A DNA stretch of 64,000 bases from Chloranthus sessilifolius. Taxonomy: Eukaryota; Streptophyta; Magnoliopsida; Chloranthales; Chloranthaceae. The notes under the pieces are model-generated. The model did no database searches, was not told the origin of the DNA, and saw only the letters and a program-made list of their open reading frames with translations. The DNA lies in NCBI GenBank assembly GCA_021018995.1, contig CM037597.1:32118936-32182935 (forward strand), in the 5' to 3' direction. Below, piece by piece: positions 45,748-57,965 of the stretch (position 1 is the first letter of the stretch; every line of letters starts with the position of its first letter). A program made the position numbers and the translations under genes.

Positions 45748-46940
45748 AATGTTTACAAGGAGTTGAGTTAGACCGAGAGGTGGTGGAGGAAGAACTACAT
45801 GACGTGTGGAAGATATTCCCACGATTTCGAATCGTGTTCCCCTTGGTGATAGAAATCCACCTGAAGAGGGAGAAGATCAAAGAGTAAATGAGAGTGAGAG
45901 GATGGCTCAGACTTAGTTGTTGGCAGCTAATAATGACAATAACCATCGACAACCACTACCACCACCTCCGATTACACCTAATCCATCAACATTTGTGGAG
46001 TTTAGGAGATTCAGACCTCCTAACTTCTACGATCAGACAAATTCGTTAGAGGTAGAAAAATGGTTGAATCAGATCGAGAAGCTTCTATAGAGACTGCCTT
46101 GTACCTATGAGGAGAGGTTGAGCTGGGCTTCCTTTCAGTTAGAGGGAGACGTCGACCCTTGGTGGAAGTCGGTGTTGATGAGGAGAGAGCAGGAAAACCC
46201 AGATGGGTTATGGACATGGGACGAGTTTGTTGAAGTATTCAACAAGGAGTACTTTTTGAAACAAGTCGGGAACCAGATGACAATGAGGTTTATGACTTTA
46301 GAACTAGGAGGAATGTCCATACGGGAGTATGGTACGAAGTTCACGAGATTATCAAGATTTGCTCCTGAGTATGTGGCCACAGAATTAATTAAGGCCAACA
46401 AATTTGAATGCGGGTTAAGGATGAATATACGGGTTAGAATCTTCTTTTTAAAGATGGAGACGTACGGAGTAGTAATGGAAAAGGCACTAGTTGCCGAGAA
46501 GGATATAGATGATCTATATAAAAGAAGGGACTAGCAGAACAAGAACAAGGCGGGTCAAGGGAGACCGGGTAGCTACAAGTTGGTGAATAAAAAGCCTAGA
46601 TTTACATTTCCAGTTCCAAGACCACCTGTACAAACCAATTTCTCCAGGTCACCTATGCCTAATCAATCTAGACCTTTCCGCTATGAAGGCCCTGCTACTA
46701 CTACAAGAGTATCCATTACTCAGGGACTTTCAAGGGCTGCCTCATCTACTCCACAGGAACAGTGTGCCCGATGTGGAAAATCTCACAAGACAGCAGATTG
46801 TAGACAGGGTACAGGAGGATGTTTTAAGTGTGGTAAAATGGGGCACATGATCAAGGATTGCCCAGAGTTGAGAAAAGAGGAAACTGCTTCAGCTGTAATG
46901 CCACGGCCTATACGGACCACAAGGCCTACGATTTAGGGTT
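45748..46940 (+). pseudogene. Gag region of element 2
   Basis: Capsid/nucleocapsid polyprotein. The gag domain is marked by FRRFRPPNFYDQTNS near 46000, SWASFQLEGDVDPWWKSV at 46122-46175 and EYGTKFTRLSRFAPEY near 46325-46375. A zinc knuckle pair follows, CARCGKSHKTADC and CFKCGKMGHMIKDC, at about 46768-46860. Broken in a few places. It matches the gag of element 1 closely. Confidence 0.88.
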
Positions 46941-47142
46941 GTGAGTATGCGATCACCGCACAGGATGCTCAGAATACAAATTATGTGATCCAAGGTATGA
47001 TTTTATATATAATGTTGATATATTTTATTAGATTTTAGATGAAGGTGCATAAAATAAGATAGTTCTTGACATTTCTACTTTAGAATTGACATTATTTCCT
47101 TTCTATATCTATCTAAGAGTATCCATTTAAAAGACTGTATGT

Positions 47143-47490
47143 ATGAAATTAGGTACTCTACAAATGTATAAAGAAAGCGACTACTGTTGCTATGAAGCAC
47201 AAGTGTTGATGGACCCAGGGTCTACCCACTCATTTGTAACACCTCAATTCACGACAAGGATGAAAGTCGTTCCCGAGCCATTAGATTTTATATTGGCAGT
47301 GTCACTTCTGATAAGAAATTCTGTTCGCATCGACACAGTGTATAGATCAGTGGTTGTTGCGATCGGGGATTATACAGATCATGAGGCGGTAATTGATTTG
47401 ATTTTGTTCGATATGCAAGGATTCAATGTGATCCTTGGCATGGATTGGTTGTCCACTCATAACGCGAGTGTTGATTGCCGAAGAAAGAAA
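47143..47490 (+). pseudogene. Aspartic protease region of element 2
   Basis: Contains the active-site block VLMDPGSTHSFVTPQF and the C-terminal signature GFNVILGMDWLSTHNASVDC. It cleaves gag-pol in intact relatives. Confidence 0.85.
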
Positions 47491-47689
47491 GTCATGTTTC
47501 ACCCCAATGGAGATAGATCATTCAGATTCTTCGGTATGCGATCGACTATCATACCATTTATATCCATGATCCGAGTAGAACACTTGATGAAGAATGGATG
47601 CAGTGGATACCTCGCTTTTCTCCAAGATCAAAAGGAAGAGAAAAATATTATAACCGATATTCTGATTGCTTGTGAGTTTGAGGACGTGT

Positions 47690-48520
47690 TTCTTGATAAG
47701 TTACCAGGATTACCACCAAATCGAGCAGTGGAATTCACCATCGACTTAGAACCGGGCACAAAGCCAGTATATAAAGAACCCTATCAGATGGCTCCAGCTA
47801 AGTTGAAGGAACAGTTATAGGAACTCTTGGAGAAAGGGTTCATAAGACCCAGTGTGCCTCTTTGGGGAGCACCAATCTTATTTGTTAAGAAGAAGGATGG
47901 GTTGATGAGATTATGCATCGACTATCATCAGTTAAACAAATTGACTATCAAGAATCGATACCCTTTATCTAGAATAGATGATCTCTTTGATCAGCTGCAA
48001 GGGGCAAGGTTCTTTTCTAAGATTGAGTTAAGATCTGGTTACCATCAGCTGAAGATTAAAGCAAAGGATATTCATAAGACGAGATTCAGAACCAGATATG
48101 GGCATTACAAGTTCTTAGTGATGCCGTTCGGTTTGACCAACACACCAGCGCCATTTATGGACCTCATGAACTGCATGTTCAAACCACATCTAGACACCTG
48201 CATGGTTGTATTCATGGATGACATTCTTGTCTACTCAAAGTCTAAGGAAGAACACCAGTAGCATCTAAGGATAGCACTACAGACGCTATGTGAACACCAG
48301 CCCTATACAAAATTTAGCAAATGTGAGTTCTGGCTAGAGCAAGTGAGCTTCTTAGGCCACATTGTATCTAAGGTAGGTGTCATAGTGGATCCAGCAAAGA
48401 TCGAGGCAGTAGTAGAGTGGAAACAACCAACGACTGTGACTGAGATTCGCAGCTTCCTCGGTTTGGCTGGGTATTACAGGAGGTTTGTGGAACGATTCTC
48501 CAAGATATCAGGACCACTCA
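47690..48520 (+). pseudogene. Reverse transcriptase region of element 2
   Basis: RT blocks in order: [91 protein letters not shown], the catalytic [17 protein letters not shown] near 48205-48255 and the thumb [20 protein letters not shown] near 48350-48410. The chromovirus wording agrees with the C-terminal chromodomain. Confidence 0.92.
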
Positions 48521-48559
48521 AAAGACTCACAAGAAAAGTCATTAAATTTGAGTGGACCG

Positions 48560-49010
48560 AAGCATGCGAGAAAAGCTTTCAGGAGCTTAAGAAGAGACTT
48601 ACCTCCGCACTAGTGTCGACTATTCCATTAGGCAGTGGAGGATTTGTTGTATATAATCACGCTTCAAATAGTGGGTTGGGCTGTGTGCTTAACCAACATC
48701 AGAAGGTCATTGCATATGGGTCTAGACAATTGAAGGACCATGCGAAGAATTATCCAACGCATGATTTAGAAATAGCAGCAGTAATCTATGCGTTTAAGAT
48801 ATGGAGACATTATTTGTATGGAGAAACCTTTGAAATCTTCACAGAAAACAGAAGCCTCAAGTAACCTGTTTACATAGAAGGAATTGAATATGAGGCAACG
48901 GAGATGGATTGAGTTTCTCAAGGATTATGATTGCTCTATTCAGTATCATCTAGGCAAGGCTAATGTCGTAGCGGATGCTTTGAGTCGGAAGAGTTTGACT
49001 CAACTATCTA
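48560..49010 (+). pseudogene. RNase H region of element 2
   Basis: Blocks [37 protein letters not shown] and [15 protein letters not shown], followed by the [20 protein letters not shown] segment near 48905-48960 and VADALSRKS. Confidence 0.88.
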
Positions 49011-49219
49011 GCCTTATCATGGGAATTCATAGATGAAACTACTGAAAGATCTTTCTCTGTATGACAAGAAGATCGACATGTAAAATTCAGGTGCCTTGTT
49101 GGTAAACATCATGATCCGACTGATGATCTTCGATCACGTTTATGAGTCACAGATGAAAGATGCAGAGTTGTTGAAGACCAAACGAGGGGTGATAGAGGGC
49201 ATAAATTCAGATTTCTCCA

Positions 49220-50110
49220 TAAGAGGGGATGGATCGCTATTGTTTAGAGGGCGTCGATCCTCGAAAAACCATTTTGAATGAGGCCCATAAATCGAGATAT
49301 GCTATTCATCCTGGTGGTACAAAGATGTACCAAGATTTAAAGAAAAATTACTGGTGGAGAGGTTTGAAGAAAGACGTAGCGGAGTATGTCTCAAGGTGTC
49401 AGCAAGTGAAGGTGGATCACCACCATCCATTAGGTTTACTGCAACCTTTGCCTATACCAGAGTGGAAATTAGAGTCAATCTCCATGAACTTCATTTTGGG
49501 ATTACCACGGACGACGAAACGACATAATGCTATATGGGTGGTCGTTGATAGACTAACCAAATCAGCTCATTTCTTACCATACAACATGATGTATACGACA
49601 AGTAGATTGGCAGATCTGTATATGAGAGAGGTAGTCCGATTGCATGGTATTTTGCTGAGCATTGTCTCAGATCGTGACCCACATACACCTCTTAGTTTTG
49701 GTAGAAGTTTCAGAAAGGAATGGGTATGATATTGGACTTCATTTCAATGTTTCACCCACAGACGGATGGTCAGACTGAACGGGTGAATCAGATCATTGAA
49801 GATATGCTCAGAGCTTGTATGATTGATTTTTGAGTATCATGGGATCAACACCTTCCATTGATCGAATTTGCATACAATAATAGCTATCAATCGAGCATTG
49901 GTATGGCCCCTTACGAAGCATTGTATGGAAGGAGATGCAAATCTTCGATTAATTGGGAAGAAATCGGTGAATAGTTTATATTGGGTCTGAAGATTGTAGA
50001 GAGTAATACCAAAATCGTTCGTCAGATTTGTGAGAGAATCAAGGAATCTCAGAGTAGACAAAAGCTATGTCGATTTGAAAAGAATGAGTGTGAATTTACA
50101 ATGTGGAGAT
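49220..50110 (+). pseudogene. Integrase region of element 2
   Basis: An HHCC zinc-binding module (AHKSRYAIHPGGTKMYQDL, WWRGLKKDVAEYVSRC) is followed by the DDE core (SMNFILGLPRTTKRHNAIWV, VVDRLTKSAHFLPYN, LHGILLSIVSDRDP) and the HPQTDGQTERVNQIIEDMLR block near 49760-49815. It inserts cDNA into chromatin. Broken in several places. Confidence 0.88.
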
Positions 50111-50149
50111 CACGTGTTCATCAAGATTTCATGTATGAAAGGTGTGATG

Positions 50150-50521
50150 CACTTCAGAAGACGTGGAAAGCTAATCCCACGCTACATCAGACCATTTGAT
50201 GTTTTGGGACCGGTTGGTGAAGTAGCATATAGAGTTGCTTTACCCCCACAACTTGATCGGGTACATAATATACTTCACGTATCGATGTTAAGGAATTACG
50301 TGAAGGACCCTATCCATATCTTTGATGATCAACCGATCGAACTTTATGAGGATTGGATCATGAGAGAAGAACCGGTTTAGATATTTGATTGAAAGGAACA
50401 TGCATTGCACACAAAACGTATTCCTATAGTGCTTGTTAAGTGGCAGAATCATTCAGTAGAAGAGACCACTAGGGAGCGCGAAGCCGAGATCCGCGATCAA
50501 TACCCATTTTTATTTCAATGA
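50150..50521 (+). pseudogene. Integrase C-terminus and chromodomain of element 2
   Basis: The GPY/F-type segment FDVLGPVGEVAYRVALPPQL and HNILHVSMLRNYVKDP is followed by a chromodomain-like end (KRIPIVLVKWQNHS, EETTREREAEIRDQYPFLF). A C-terminal chromodomain defines chromoviruses and directs integration toward heterochromatin. Confidence 0.82.
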
Positions 50522-50689
50522 GAGTCGAGAGACATTTTGGACTTGTAATGTTTAATCAGATTTTGAAATAGGTGTTCTCAATTGCATGTAGCTTGTTGGA
50601 TTATAAAGAACACCATATTTTGAAGTTTAAAAGAAGTTGCAGTCAATTAGAGGCAAAAAAAATTCAAATTTTAAGGTTTTCTGTCAAAA

Positions 50690-51050
50690 CCTACCGATCG
50701 ATCGATTTGACAGAACAGAGAAATATGTTTTTCCTATGAAAACCGATCGATTGAAATGAGATTCGATCGATCGATTTGAAAACCGATCGATCATAATGCA
50801 CGCTGATCGATCAATTTTTAAAAAAATAGAGAGCAACCAAAGAGATATAAAAAATTTATGAAAACCGATCGATCAAAATGAAAAATTGATCGATCGATTT
50901 TGGAAATCAATCGATCAAAATTTGAACCAATTGATCGATATTATCAAGTAGCAGGGTTTAAATGAAAATTGATCGATCGATTTTGGAAATCGATCGATCA
51001 AAATAATCGATCGACGTAGTTCCAAAGGAAACCGATCGATCAATTTGAAC
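50690..51050. repeat. Internal GATCGATC palindrome array upstream of the extra ORF (element 2)
   Basis: At least ten motifs of the form CCGATCGATCGA with spacers like those of the LTR array. It opens with TTCTGTCAAAA and TTTGACAGAACA around the first motif, exactly as in the LTR, so the two arrays share ancestry and not just composition. Confidence 0.85.
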
Positions 51051-51052
51051 AA

Positions 51053-51059
51053 TATATAA
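51053..51059 (+). promoter_or_regulatory. Candidate internal TATA box before the extra ORF (element 2)
   Basis: TATATAA follows the palindrome array directly and lies about 243 bases before the ATG at 51296. A GGTAAACCC donor-like site at about 51216 lies in the leader. Element 3 has the same spacing, which supports an internal promoter. Confidence 0.55.
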
Positions 51060-51295
51060 CGAAATTGGGTTTTTCTTATTCAAAAATTTAGAAGAAATTT
51101 CTTTGAGTTTTCCTTTGGGGTTTCATTACTTTGTTCTTGAGAGATACCTAGACCGTGGTTTTTGATCGTTGAGACGTCAATTCTTCGTGACAATTGAATC
51201 CAAATCTCTTTGAAAGGTAAACCCTAAACTTCCAAGAGATTAAATTTGTCATTTCAAGTTCAAACCCTAGTGATTTTTTGATTTCTAAGAACTAA

Positions 51296-52574
51296 ATGGC
51301 TCCTAAAACGAGACAATCATCTAAACCTTCGACATTGAAGGAACCCATTTCGCGGTCGGGTTCTTCACAGCGACCTCCACCACCACCACGGGAACAACCT
51401 AATGCATGGTGGGCAGCTAAAGGGTTTATGATAGAGTGGACATTTGACCAAGCGCTCTTCTGACAGCAGGGAGTGCAGGGTTTGACTAATTGGGCCTTTC
51501 AATACCTTGGCAAGGCCGGATTAGAGAGTTTACTCCACCTGTTCATTGGTTATTATTACCCCCATTTGGTAAAATTATTTTACCAAAACATGTACCTCGG
51601 TGATAAACCAAACACTATTTATACGAAATAGATGGTAGGGTGTATGAGTTTAACTATGATCATGCTGTCGACGCACAAGAGTGCAATGTCGACTATGGTG
51701 ACGGGATTGATTTGTTGGAGATAAACCGAGAGCTAGTTGATTTTCACATTGTCATAGACAAAATGACCCAGGGTAGGCAAGGGTCAGGCCAGACAATCAA
51801 GAGGGTTGATTTGCCCAGTCACCTTTGGATGCTAGACACAATCTTTAAATGCAGCTTTTACTCTCTGAGACATAAGACCCAGAGGGTTGGGGCTGTACAG
51901 TAAGTGTTATTTTTGACATTTGTTGGCCAGTGGTTTAGTGCCCCAGAGGTTGTTTTTGAGTGCATCAAGTATGCTAGGGGAAAAATGCTGGAAGGGGGAG
52001 TGAAACCCATAGATGAGATCCCATACGCCCGCCTCCTCTCCAGTATGATAGAGGATTATCCAGGCGGAGAGGAGTATAGGATTTCGGAGGATGAGCCGAA
52101 ATTCAACGATAATGTAAAGCTCTACTCTCTCAAGGATTGGAATAAAAGTTTAAATCGGTTGAAGAAAAGTCTGGGTAATAAGCACAACCTTCACCTGTTG
52201 CTCAAGATCAAGAGCACCCTACACCTGTGGCACCGGGACTTGCATAGCCAGCACCACTGGCTCAGCCTCTGCAGCATGTTCCATGCTGTATGCCCCCACC
52301 TCATTGTGCAGCAGCAGCAGCAGCGACGATCAATGATGTTCTTGCCCTCATGGCCAAGAACAATCGCCAGATACATCGTAATATGGATTACCATGAGGGG
52401 GTGATGTCCAGACTGATGCAGCAGGCCTATCCTACAGACTATATGACGCAGCTCCCTGACGCTCGTGCATACGTACCTGACCTGTGGTACCACACCACTG
52501 GAGTGTCTACGTCCGGCGGCAGAGATGTGGCTGATGAGGAGGCTGGCCCATCGGATGTCCAGCAGGATCAATGA
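51296..52574 (+). pseudogene. Extra sense ORF between chromodomain and 3' LTR (element 2)
   Basis: Starts ATGGCTCCTAAAACG (MAPKTRQSSKPSTL), a basic N-terminus, then a proline run. The middle reads WMIEWTFD-like wording, PHLVKLFYQNMYLGD near 51560-51600 and YGDGIDLLEINRELVDFHIV near 51695-51755. Then come IKRVDLPSHLWML near 51800, FVGQWFSAPEVVFECIKYAR near 51920-51975, PIDEIPYARLLSSMIEDYP, and a Q/P-rich C-terminus. It sits in the position of an env-like gene, but no signal peptide or membrane segment is evident. The middle is loosely similar to the putative plant transposon protein (Transposase_32-like) group. It is homologous to 57966-59246 in element 3. Broken; function unknown. Confidence 0.7.
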
Positions 52575-53015
52575 GGGGCATGGATTATTTATAAACTCTT
52601 ATAGTGTTTTTGTTGAGCTTCAATATTTTGTATAAATTCAAAACTATTGGGTCTTGGAAGACCTTGAAAAATTTCTTTTTGGTTATGGTTGTAAATAAAT
52701 TTTCAATTCAGCATTTTGTGGTGGATTCATGCATTGTAGGCATGTAGCTGTGAGTGTGTTCTTAACTTCGTTGGTCAAATTTCAGCGTGTGCATGGTTTA
52801 ATGGTTTGGTTAGAGGAATGGCCTAGCCTCGACTAGGAAACTTTTGTAACGATATGATGTGATTAAATGCTCAGTTAAAGGATTGGATTCTCTTGAATGT
52901 GAGAATTCCATTTCAATTAGGTGTCTTTCAGCTCGTACATGCTCGTCTCAGTGGGGAGCCATTGTCGTGTTACAAACTAAGAGACACTAACCAATGTTCG
53001 AGGACAAAAATTCCT
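52575..53015. other. Element 2 sequence between the extra ORF and PPT
   Basis: Non-coding, AT-rich. Near the end it carries the GTTCGAGGACAAAAATTCC block common before the PPT of plant chromoviruses. Confidence 0.6.
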
Positions 53016-53028
53016 AAGGAGGGGAGAA
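53016..53028 (+). other. Polypurine tract of element 2
   Basis: AAGGAGGGGAGAA directly precedes the 3' LTR start TGTGACGTCCC. Confidence 0.88.
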
Positions 53029-55140
53029 TGTGACGTCCCAAAAAATTTTGATTTCCGGATCGGTCCGACTTGATGTGCGTGTTCGATAGGTCACGCAATT
53101 GACAACATAAATTCGAGAGTGAGTTAAATGATAAGAATGTGTTTCAAGTGAAAAAGATAGAATAGGCGATAGTGTTAACCGCTAGACGAGATCCCATGCA
53201 CTGACATGCGGTGTATTGGCTTAACACCCTAAAACTTCCCTTTTGTATAAAAGACAAATGGATAGGAAATCCATTTCTTTTGTTTAGTTTGTTGAGTAAA
53301 GAGAGAAGAGAGGAAGAGAAGAAGAGAGCTCTAACCCTTCCTCTTATACAACTCCTAGAAGGTGAGTGTGTGTGTGTGTGTGCAAGCTTGGGGCTTCGAC
53401 CCAAAATGTAGAGCACGATTGACATGAAATCCAAATCTTCTGACCTAGAAACCCTCTTTTGGGTAAAAGCTCGTAAATCGAGGAAATGACTTCAATACGG
53501 TGAGCATAATTATGTTTATGAGTGATTCATAGTAGTGTTAGGCTTTAATCAAGATGTGATTGAAAATTTAGAAGTTTAGGATACAAATTTGAGGGAAAAT
53601 GAGTCAAAAATGAAGAAGCCTGTGTTTCTGAAAAATCTGTCAACACCGATCGATCGAAATAAGTATTCGATCGATCAATTTTGACAGGACAAAAATGTGA
53701 AGGTTTTTGAAGAAACCGATCGATTGAAATGAAATTCGATCGATCAATTTTTGAAATCGATTGGTCGAAATGGAATTCGAGCGATCGATTTTGGAATCTG
53801 ATCGACTAGTTTGAACACTAATCGATCGGTTTGTACAAACAACGGGCGTGTTAGGAGTTTCTGGTGAAACCGATCGATCGAAATAGAATTTGATAGATCG
53901 ATTTGGAAACCCATCAATCGATTTGGAAACCGATCAATCGATTTGGGAACCGATCGATCAGATTGGGATAATAGAGATGTGGTTTTATGAGGAAACTGAT
54001 TGATAGAAATAGATTTCGATCAATCGATTTTGAAAATTGATCGATCGATTTGGGAACCGATCGATTGATTTGGATAGATTCAGAGATTTGGTCTATTTTT
54101 AGTAAGGGGATTTGGGGAGAATTTAAGACTTTTTGTTTCTCATCGCTTATGACTTATAGGATGTGCATTGGTATGTTATAGGTGTGAACATGAATGCGTA
54201 TCAAGAGGGCTACGTTGGAACTAGGAAGATTCCGTTTAGCTCTGCTTTGAGGTAGGGAAAATCCTATAACATATGCATTTGATACAACTAGCATGGGTAT
54301 TGTGATACAATGAATATGAGTGTGTAAATCATGAATTTTGTCATCCAATAATGCGCATGAGCTTTGTACATGGATTCAAATATGAAAATGTGTGTGTGTG
54401 AACTACGTACAATGTGTATATCTGTGTATGTGATCTTAGAGATTTTCAAATTGTAAACTTAACTATAAAATACAAAATTTCATGGTGATAAACTATAAGT
54501 TAGACTTCACACTTTTATTTAAGGTTTATGTGAAATGAATTCCTTGTGCATCCGGTACGACGGGATATCCATACATGTGGACCGGCCAATGGTTAATGTA
54601 AGGCACAAGTGTCCCTGTTAATATAGCTCAAGGGCTTGGCATCATGAAAAATAGTTCATTGAACAACGATGGTTGGGATTCTCATCGATATATGTGTGGC
54701 TCAATGATATATATGCTCAAGATTGTATTTAAGTGATCGGTTTAAGTCTCTTCTTGTTTCATGTGAAAAGCTTTGGCAATTATGTGATTAACTCTGAAAC
54801 CTGCATCTAAATCAGTTTTATTTTGATTCAAATGCCTTTTAAATTTCAAGTGCCTCAATTATTTCGATATAATGTTATGAGATATACGTGTGATGTGATG
54901 ATAAGCATGCTATGGATGTTTTCCCTATTGAGCTTAGATGTTAGCTCACCCTTCGACTACACGTCATAGGCACAGGTGTTGATGTGGGAACTGAGGATCT
55001 TGATCTTGAGGATTTCGAGTATGTTTCGGAGAAGGAATCAGAGCCTCCGCCCGAAGAGTATTTCCCTTAGGGGATTATGGTCGTACATCTTTTGAGATTT
55101 TGTGTAGATCAGGCTTGGTACGTCCAGCCATTGGTTGTTT
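53029..55140 (+). repeat. 3' LTR of element 2, interrupted
   Basis: Collinear with the 5' LTR from TGTGACGTCCC to GCCATTGGTTGTTT. At 55141 it is cut by element 3 and the remainder is not in the window. It has the TATA box at 53245 and the palindrome array at 53647-54073. Differences from the 5' LTR are concentrated in the first hundred bases and are mostly transitions. Confidence 0.92.
53647..54073. repeat. GATCGATC palindrome array in 3' LTR of element 2
   Basis: Same array as at 43824-44210, with many one-base differences in the motifs between the two copies. Confidence 0.85.
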
Positions 55141-56582
55141 TGTGACAGCCCAAATTTCGGCGCCCCGAAACCCGTGCCGTCGGTGGACTGGCGCTAAGGC
55201 CGAGCCCGTAATTGTATCACATTGCGTCTCACAAAGTTGCACAGCGGAATACTAAGCGGAACCACACTGACGAAACTTACATCAAAAGACATATTTCTAT
55301 CATTTATAACCCAAAAGACGGTTCTAATCCCCTAGAGATGGAAAAGAACCGTTTGGAACCACCGGTAAGGACCCATCCTTACCGAAACATGGTTCCTCCA
55401 AAAGAATATCCAAAAAAAAAAATGTAATTACAGAGTATACTTTTACAACTTAAAAAGCTCTCAAAACATGGATCTAAGGTCTAAGGCCGGACCTACTCCG
55501 GTTGGGCACAAACGGCAATTCTCCCGGGTTCGCTCCTCTAGATCCTCGCTTGGGTCAAAGTCGGGATCCGCCTGCAACTCAGCCCCAACTTCTTCTCCCG
55601 AACTGAAATATTAGTGAAGGAATGAGCTTCATCCAAGCTCGAGGTAAAACTTATAGCATGCTTATCGAACATCAAATACGATATCATGGCATGACAAAAC
55701 GAAAGCGAAACAAAACGAAATATATCCAAAGTGATCTCATAGTTTTACACACACATACATATGGATTCATGTTCATGCACACATATCATCGATGAAAAGA
55801 AAAACTTAAAGTGCTTTACTTAAAGTAATAGAATGAGGAACTATAGCCTCAAGCCCCGATGGAATACCCACCATCGCCACTCACATGAGTCATATTCACA
55901 CATATTCAAGGTCCCATAGAGTTGGACACTTGACGGCAATCCGTTAAACGGTAGGGATCACATATCACACAAAGCATACATGAACGTATCACACATACAC
56001 AAAGGGTGTATGCGGATTGGCGCCCGTATCGTCACGGATATCTGCCAGCGTCGATCACGGTTATACTAACCTCAAATCGTAAGTGCGTACATATAGCTTA
56101 TCGCCGTGTGTTTGTGATAACTATACATTAGATGAAACTACTTTGAAACCAAAACTCACACATGCTCATATCACAACGCCTCAAATCTCATATCTTGCAC
56201 ATGACGTCATATCGAACATATCATAACGGAGGTCACATACTCAAGCATATACTAAACATATGTCAAGACTTATGCGAATTCATATATCAAAACATAACGA
56301 AGCACGGTCAAAGCATATCCGAAAATCATATGTCAAGCAAATACGGAAGTCATATCGAACAAGAGACATATCATGACACAAGATACATATCGTCAAAACA
56401 ATGCACATGATAGATGGTTTTCCCCTCACAAAGTAATTCCTTGCATGCTCATCCTTCACGAAGGTTGGTTCGCTCCACACGTAACCTCACCTAAACAAGG
56501 CACACTCATTCATTAGAATGATGTACAACCCATCGTGGAAAGTCCCCCTGTGTTTCCACACAAAAAAGAATCAAACCGTAAA

Positions 56583-56875
56583 AAAGGATTTCGATCGGTC
56601 AATCCAAATTAACAATAAGGCGCTTTTAACGGTGAAAATGAATTCGACCGTCGAAATAAATTTCGACTACGAATTCTACAAGGAAATTTTGCATTTTAAA
56701 TTCGACGGTCAATTAAAATTAAAATTCCTCAATTTCTCAAAGTCCAAAAATCACCTTCGCTTATATAGAGTTCGATCGGTCGAAACTAAATTCGAATTTA
56801 ATTTCACTTAAGTCCTAAAAGCCCTTTTGTGGCTATTTCGATCGGTCGAAATGATTTTCGAATCATTAAATTGCC
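56583..56875. repeat. TTCGATCGGTCGAA palindromes in the LTR of element 3
   Basis: At least six motifs, including TTCGATCGGTCGAA, GAATTCGACCGTCGAA and AAATTCGACGGTC. They lie about 350 bases downstream of the LTR TATA on the minus strand, as in element 2. Confidence 0.75.
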
Positions 56876-57225
56876 TGCTTTCTTCGAATGAGGGTTTCTC
56901 ACCGGTTCAACCCACTTCGAAAACTCAACTTCTTCTCATCATTTCAACCCAGATTCTACTACTTTTAGCTTGTTGAAAGCCATCTATAACAGGTATTGAA
57001 GTTCCTTACCTAGGTTTGAGCGAGATCTCCTCCTCTAGCTCAAGAACAGCTAGGGTTCCATGGAGTTGCTGCAGCTTGGTGGATCCTTGCTCGATTAGCT
57101 GTTCTTCCCCTTGACAGCGGATCGATCTCGGCAGCTCACTCGTAGCATTGAATAACCCTAGGGTTGTCTCTCTCTTCTTAACTCTCTTCCCTTTAGCAGT
57201 AAATAGAAATAAATGCCCTAGGTTT

Positions 57226-57235
57226 CTATTTATAC
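57226..57235 (-). promoter_or_regulatory. TATA box of the element 3 LTR
   Basis: Minus strand GTATAAATAG, about 215 bases inside the LTR, equivalent to the element 2 TATA position. Confidence 0.65.
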
Positions 57236-57449
57236 TACTTTCTCTCTTGACTGGGTGTGAAACAGCTACACCACAGTCCAGTGTACATGAGCATCAAGCT
57301 CTCACACCGGATCTAGTTATCATCGATCAAGTTCATTGAATTTGATCTATAGACATTACATCATTGTAAAGAGGCATCCTCGGCTCATGACCCATCGGCA
57401 CAAGTACCGAAGTGTACGGATCAAGGCTATGCAAAGTCGGGATGTTACA

Positions 57450-57461
57450 TCCTCCCCTCGT
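57450..57461 (-). other. Polypurine tract of element 3
   Basis: Minus strand CGAGGGGAGGA immediately before the LTR start TGTAACATCCC. Further out is the GAGGACGAAAATTCC block shared with element 2. Confidence 0.85.
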
Positions 57462-57965
57462 TAGGAATTTTCGTCCTCGAAAATGTTCCCAACGAAAGAC
57501 ATCTTAAGAGTAGCCGTTTGGCACCATGCATGGCTAAACAATTCCTATCGTTACCAGTAAGCTCATGCATTGAAAAGAAAAACAGTCTCCACACAGCCAA
57601 TAGTTTAGACGTGTGAAGAAAAGCATTAAACATGAACAAAACACCCTATTCATAAGCATAAAAAGGAAATTGGTCCACATAACAAAGGTGGCAAGTCATG
57701 CCACAATAGTCTAACCATCAACAGAAATCAAAAGTGGCAGCCATGCCACAATAGTTTAAAAGATTCATACACTTAATTCCCAACGTAAAGAAAAGAAAGC
57801 AAGGAAATCCACATCTCCCAGCCTCTAAGCCTGTGGAGGGTCATCTCCAACAGCTGCATCCACGGGCGCATCCTCGGCTCGGGCTCTGCCTCCCGCCTCG
57901 CACATCGCCTCCTCGCCTCCTCCCGGGCATCAGCCTCCTCTCCTAGTGGCACTCCCTCGCCCTCC
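57462..57965. other. Element 3 sequence between PPT and extra ORF
   Basis: No independent gene. The part at 57830-57965 is the Q/P/A-rich C-terminal side of the extra ORF region. Confidence 0.55.

Larger units (their letters stand above)
43208..55140 (+). mobile_element. Tekay/Del-like Ty3/gypsy element 2, both LTRs present (3' LTR interrupted)
   Basis: 5' LTR 43208-45620, iMet-type primer site, gag, protease, RT, RNase H, integrase with chromodomain, an extra sense ORF, polypurine tract at 53016, and 3' LTR from 53029. The 3' LTR is interrupted at 55141 by element 3, so its last ~320 bases should lie beyond the window. The two LTRs differ at many sites, mostly transitions, which suggests an age of some millions of years. 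The layout is whole but the coding regions have many breaks. Confidence 0.9.
55141..57449 (-). repeat. 3' LTR of element 3 (~2.3 kb)
   Basis: On the plus strand it runs from TGTGACAGCCC to GGGATGTTACA, with terminal bases TGT...ACA. Minus-strand TATA at 57226-57235. Palindromes TTCGATCGGTCGAA lie at 56583-56875. Confidence 0.9.
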
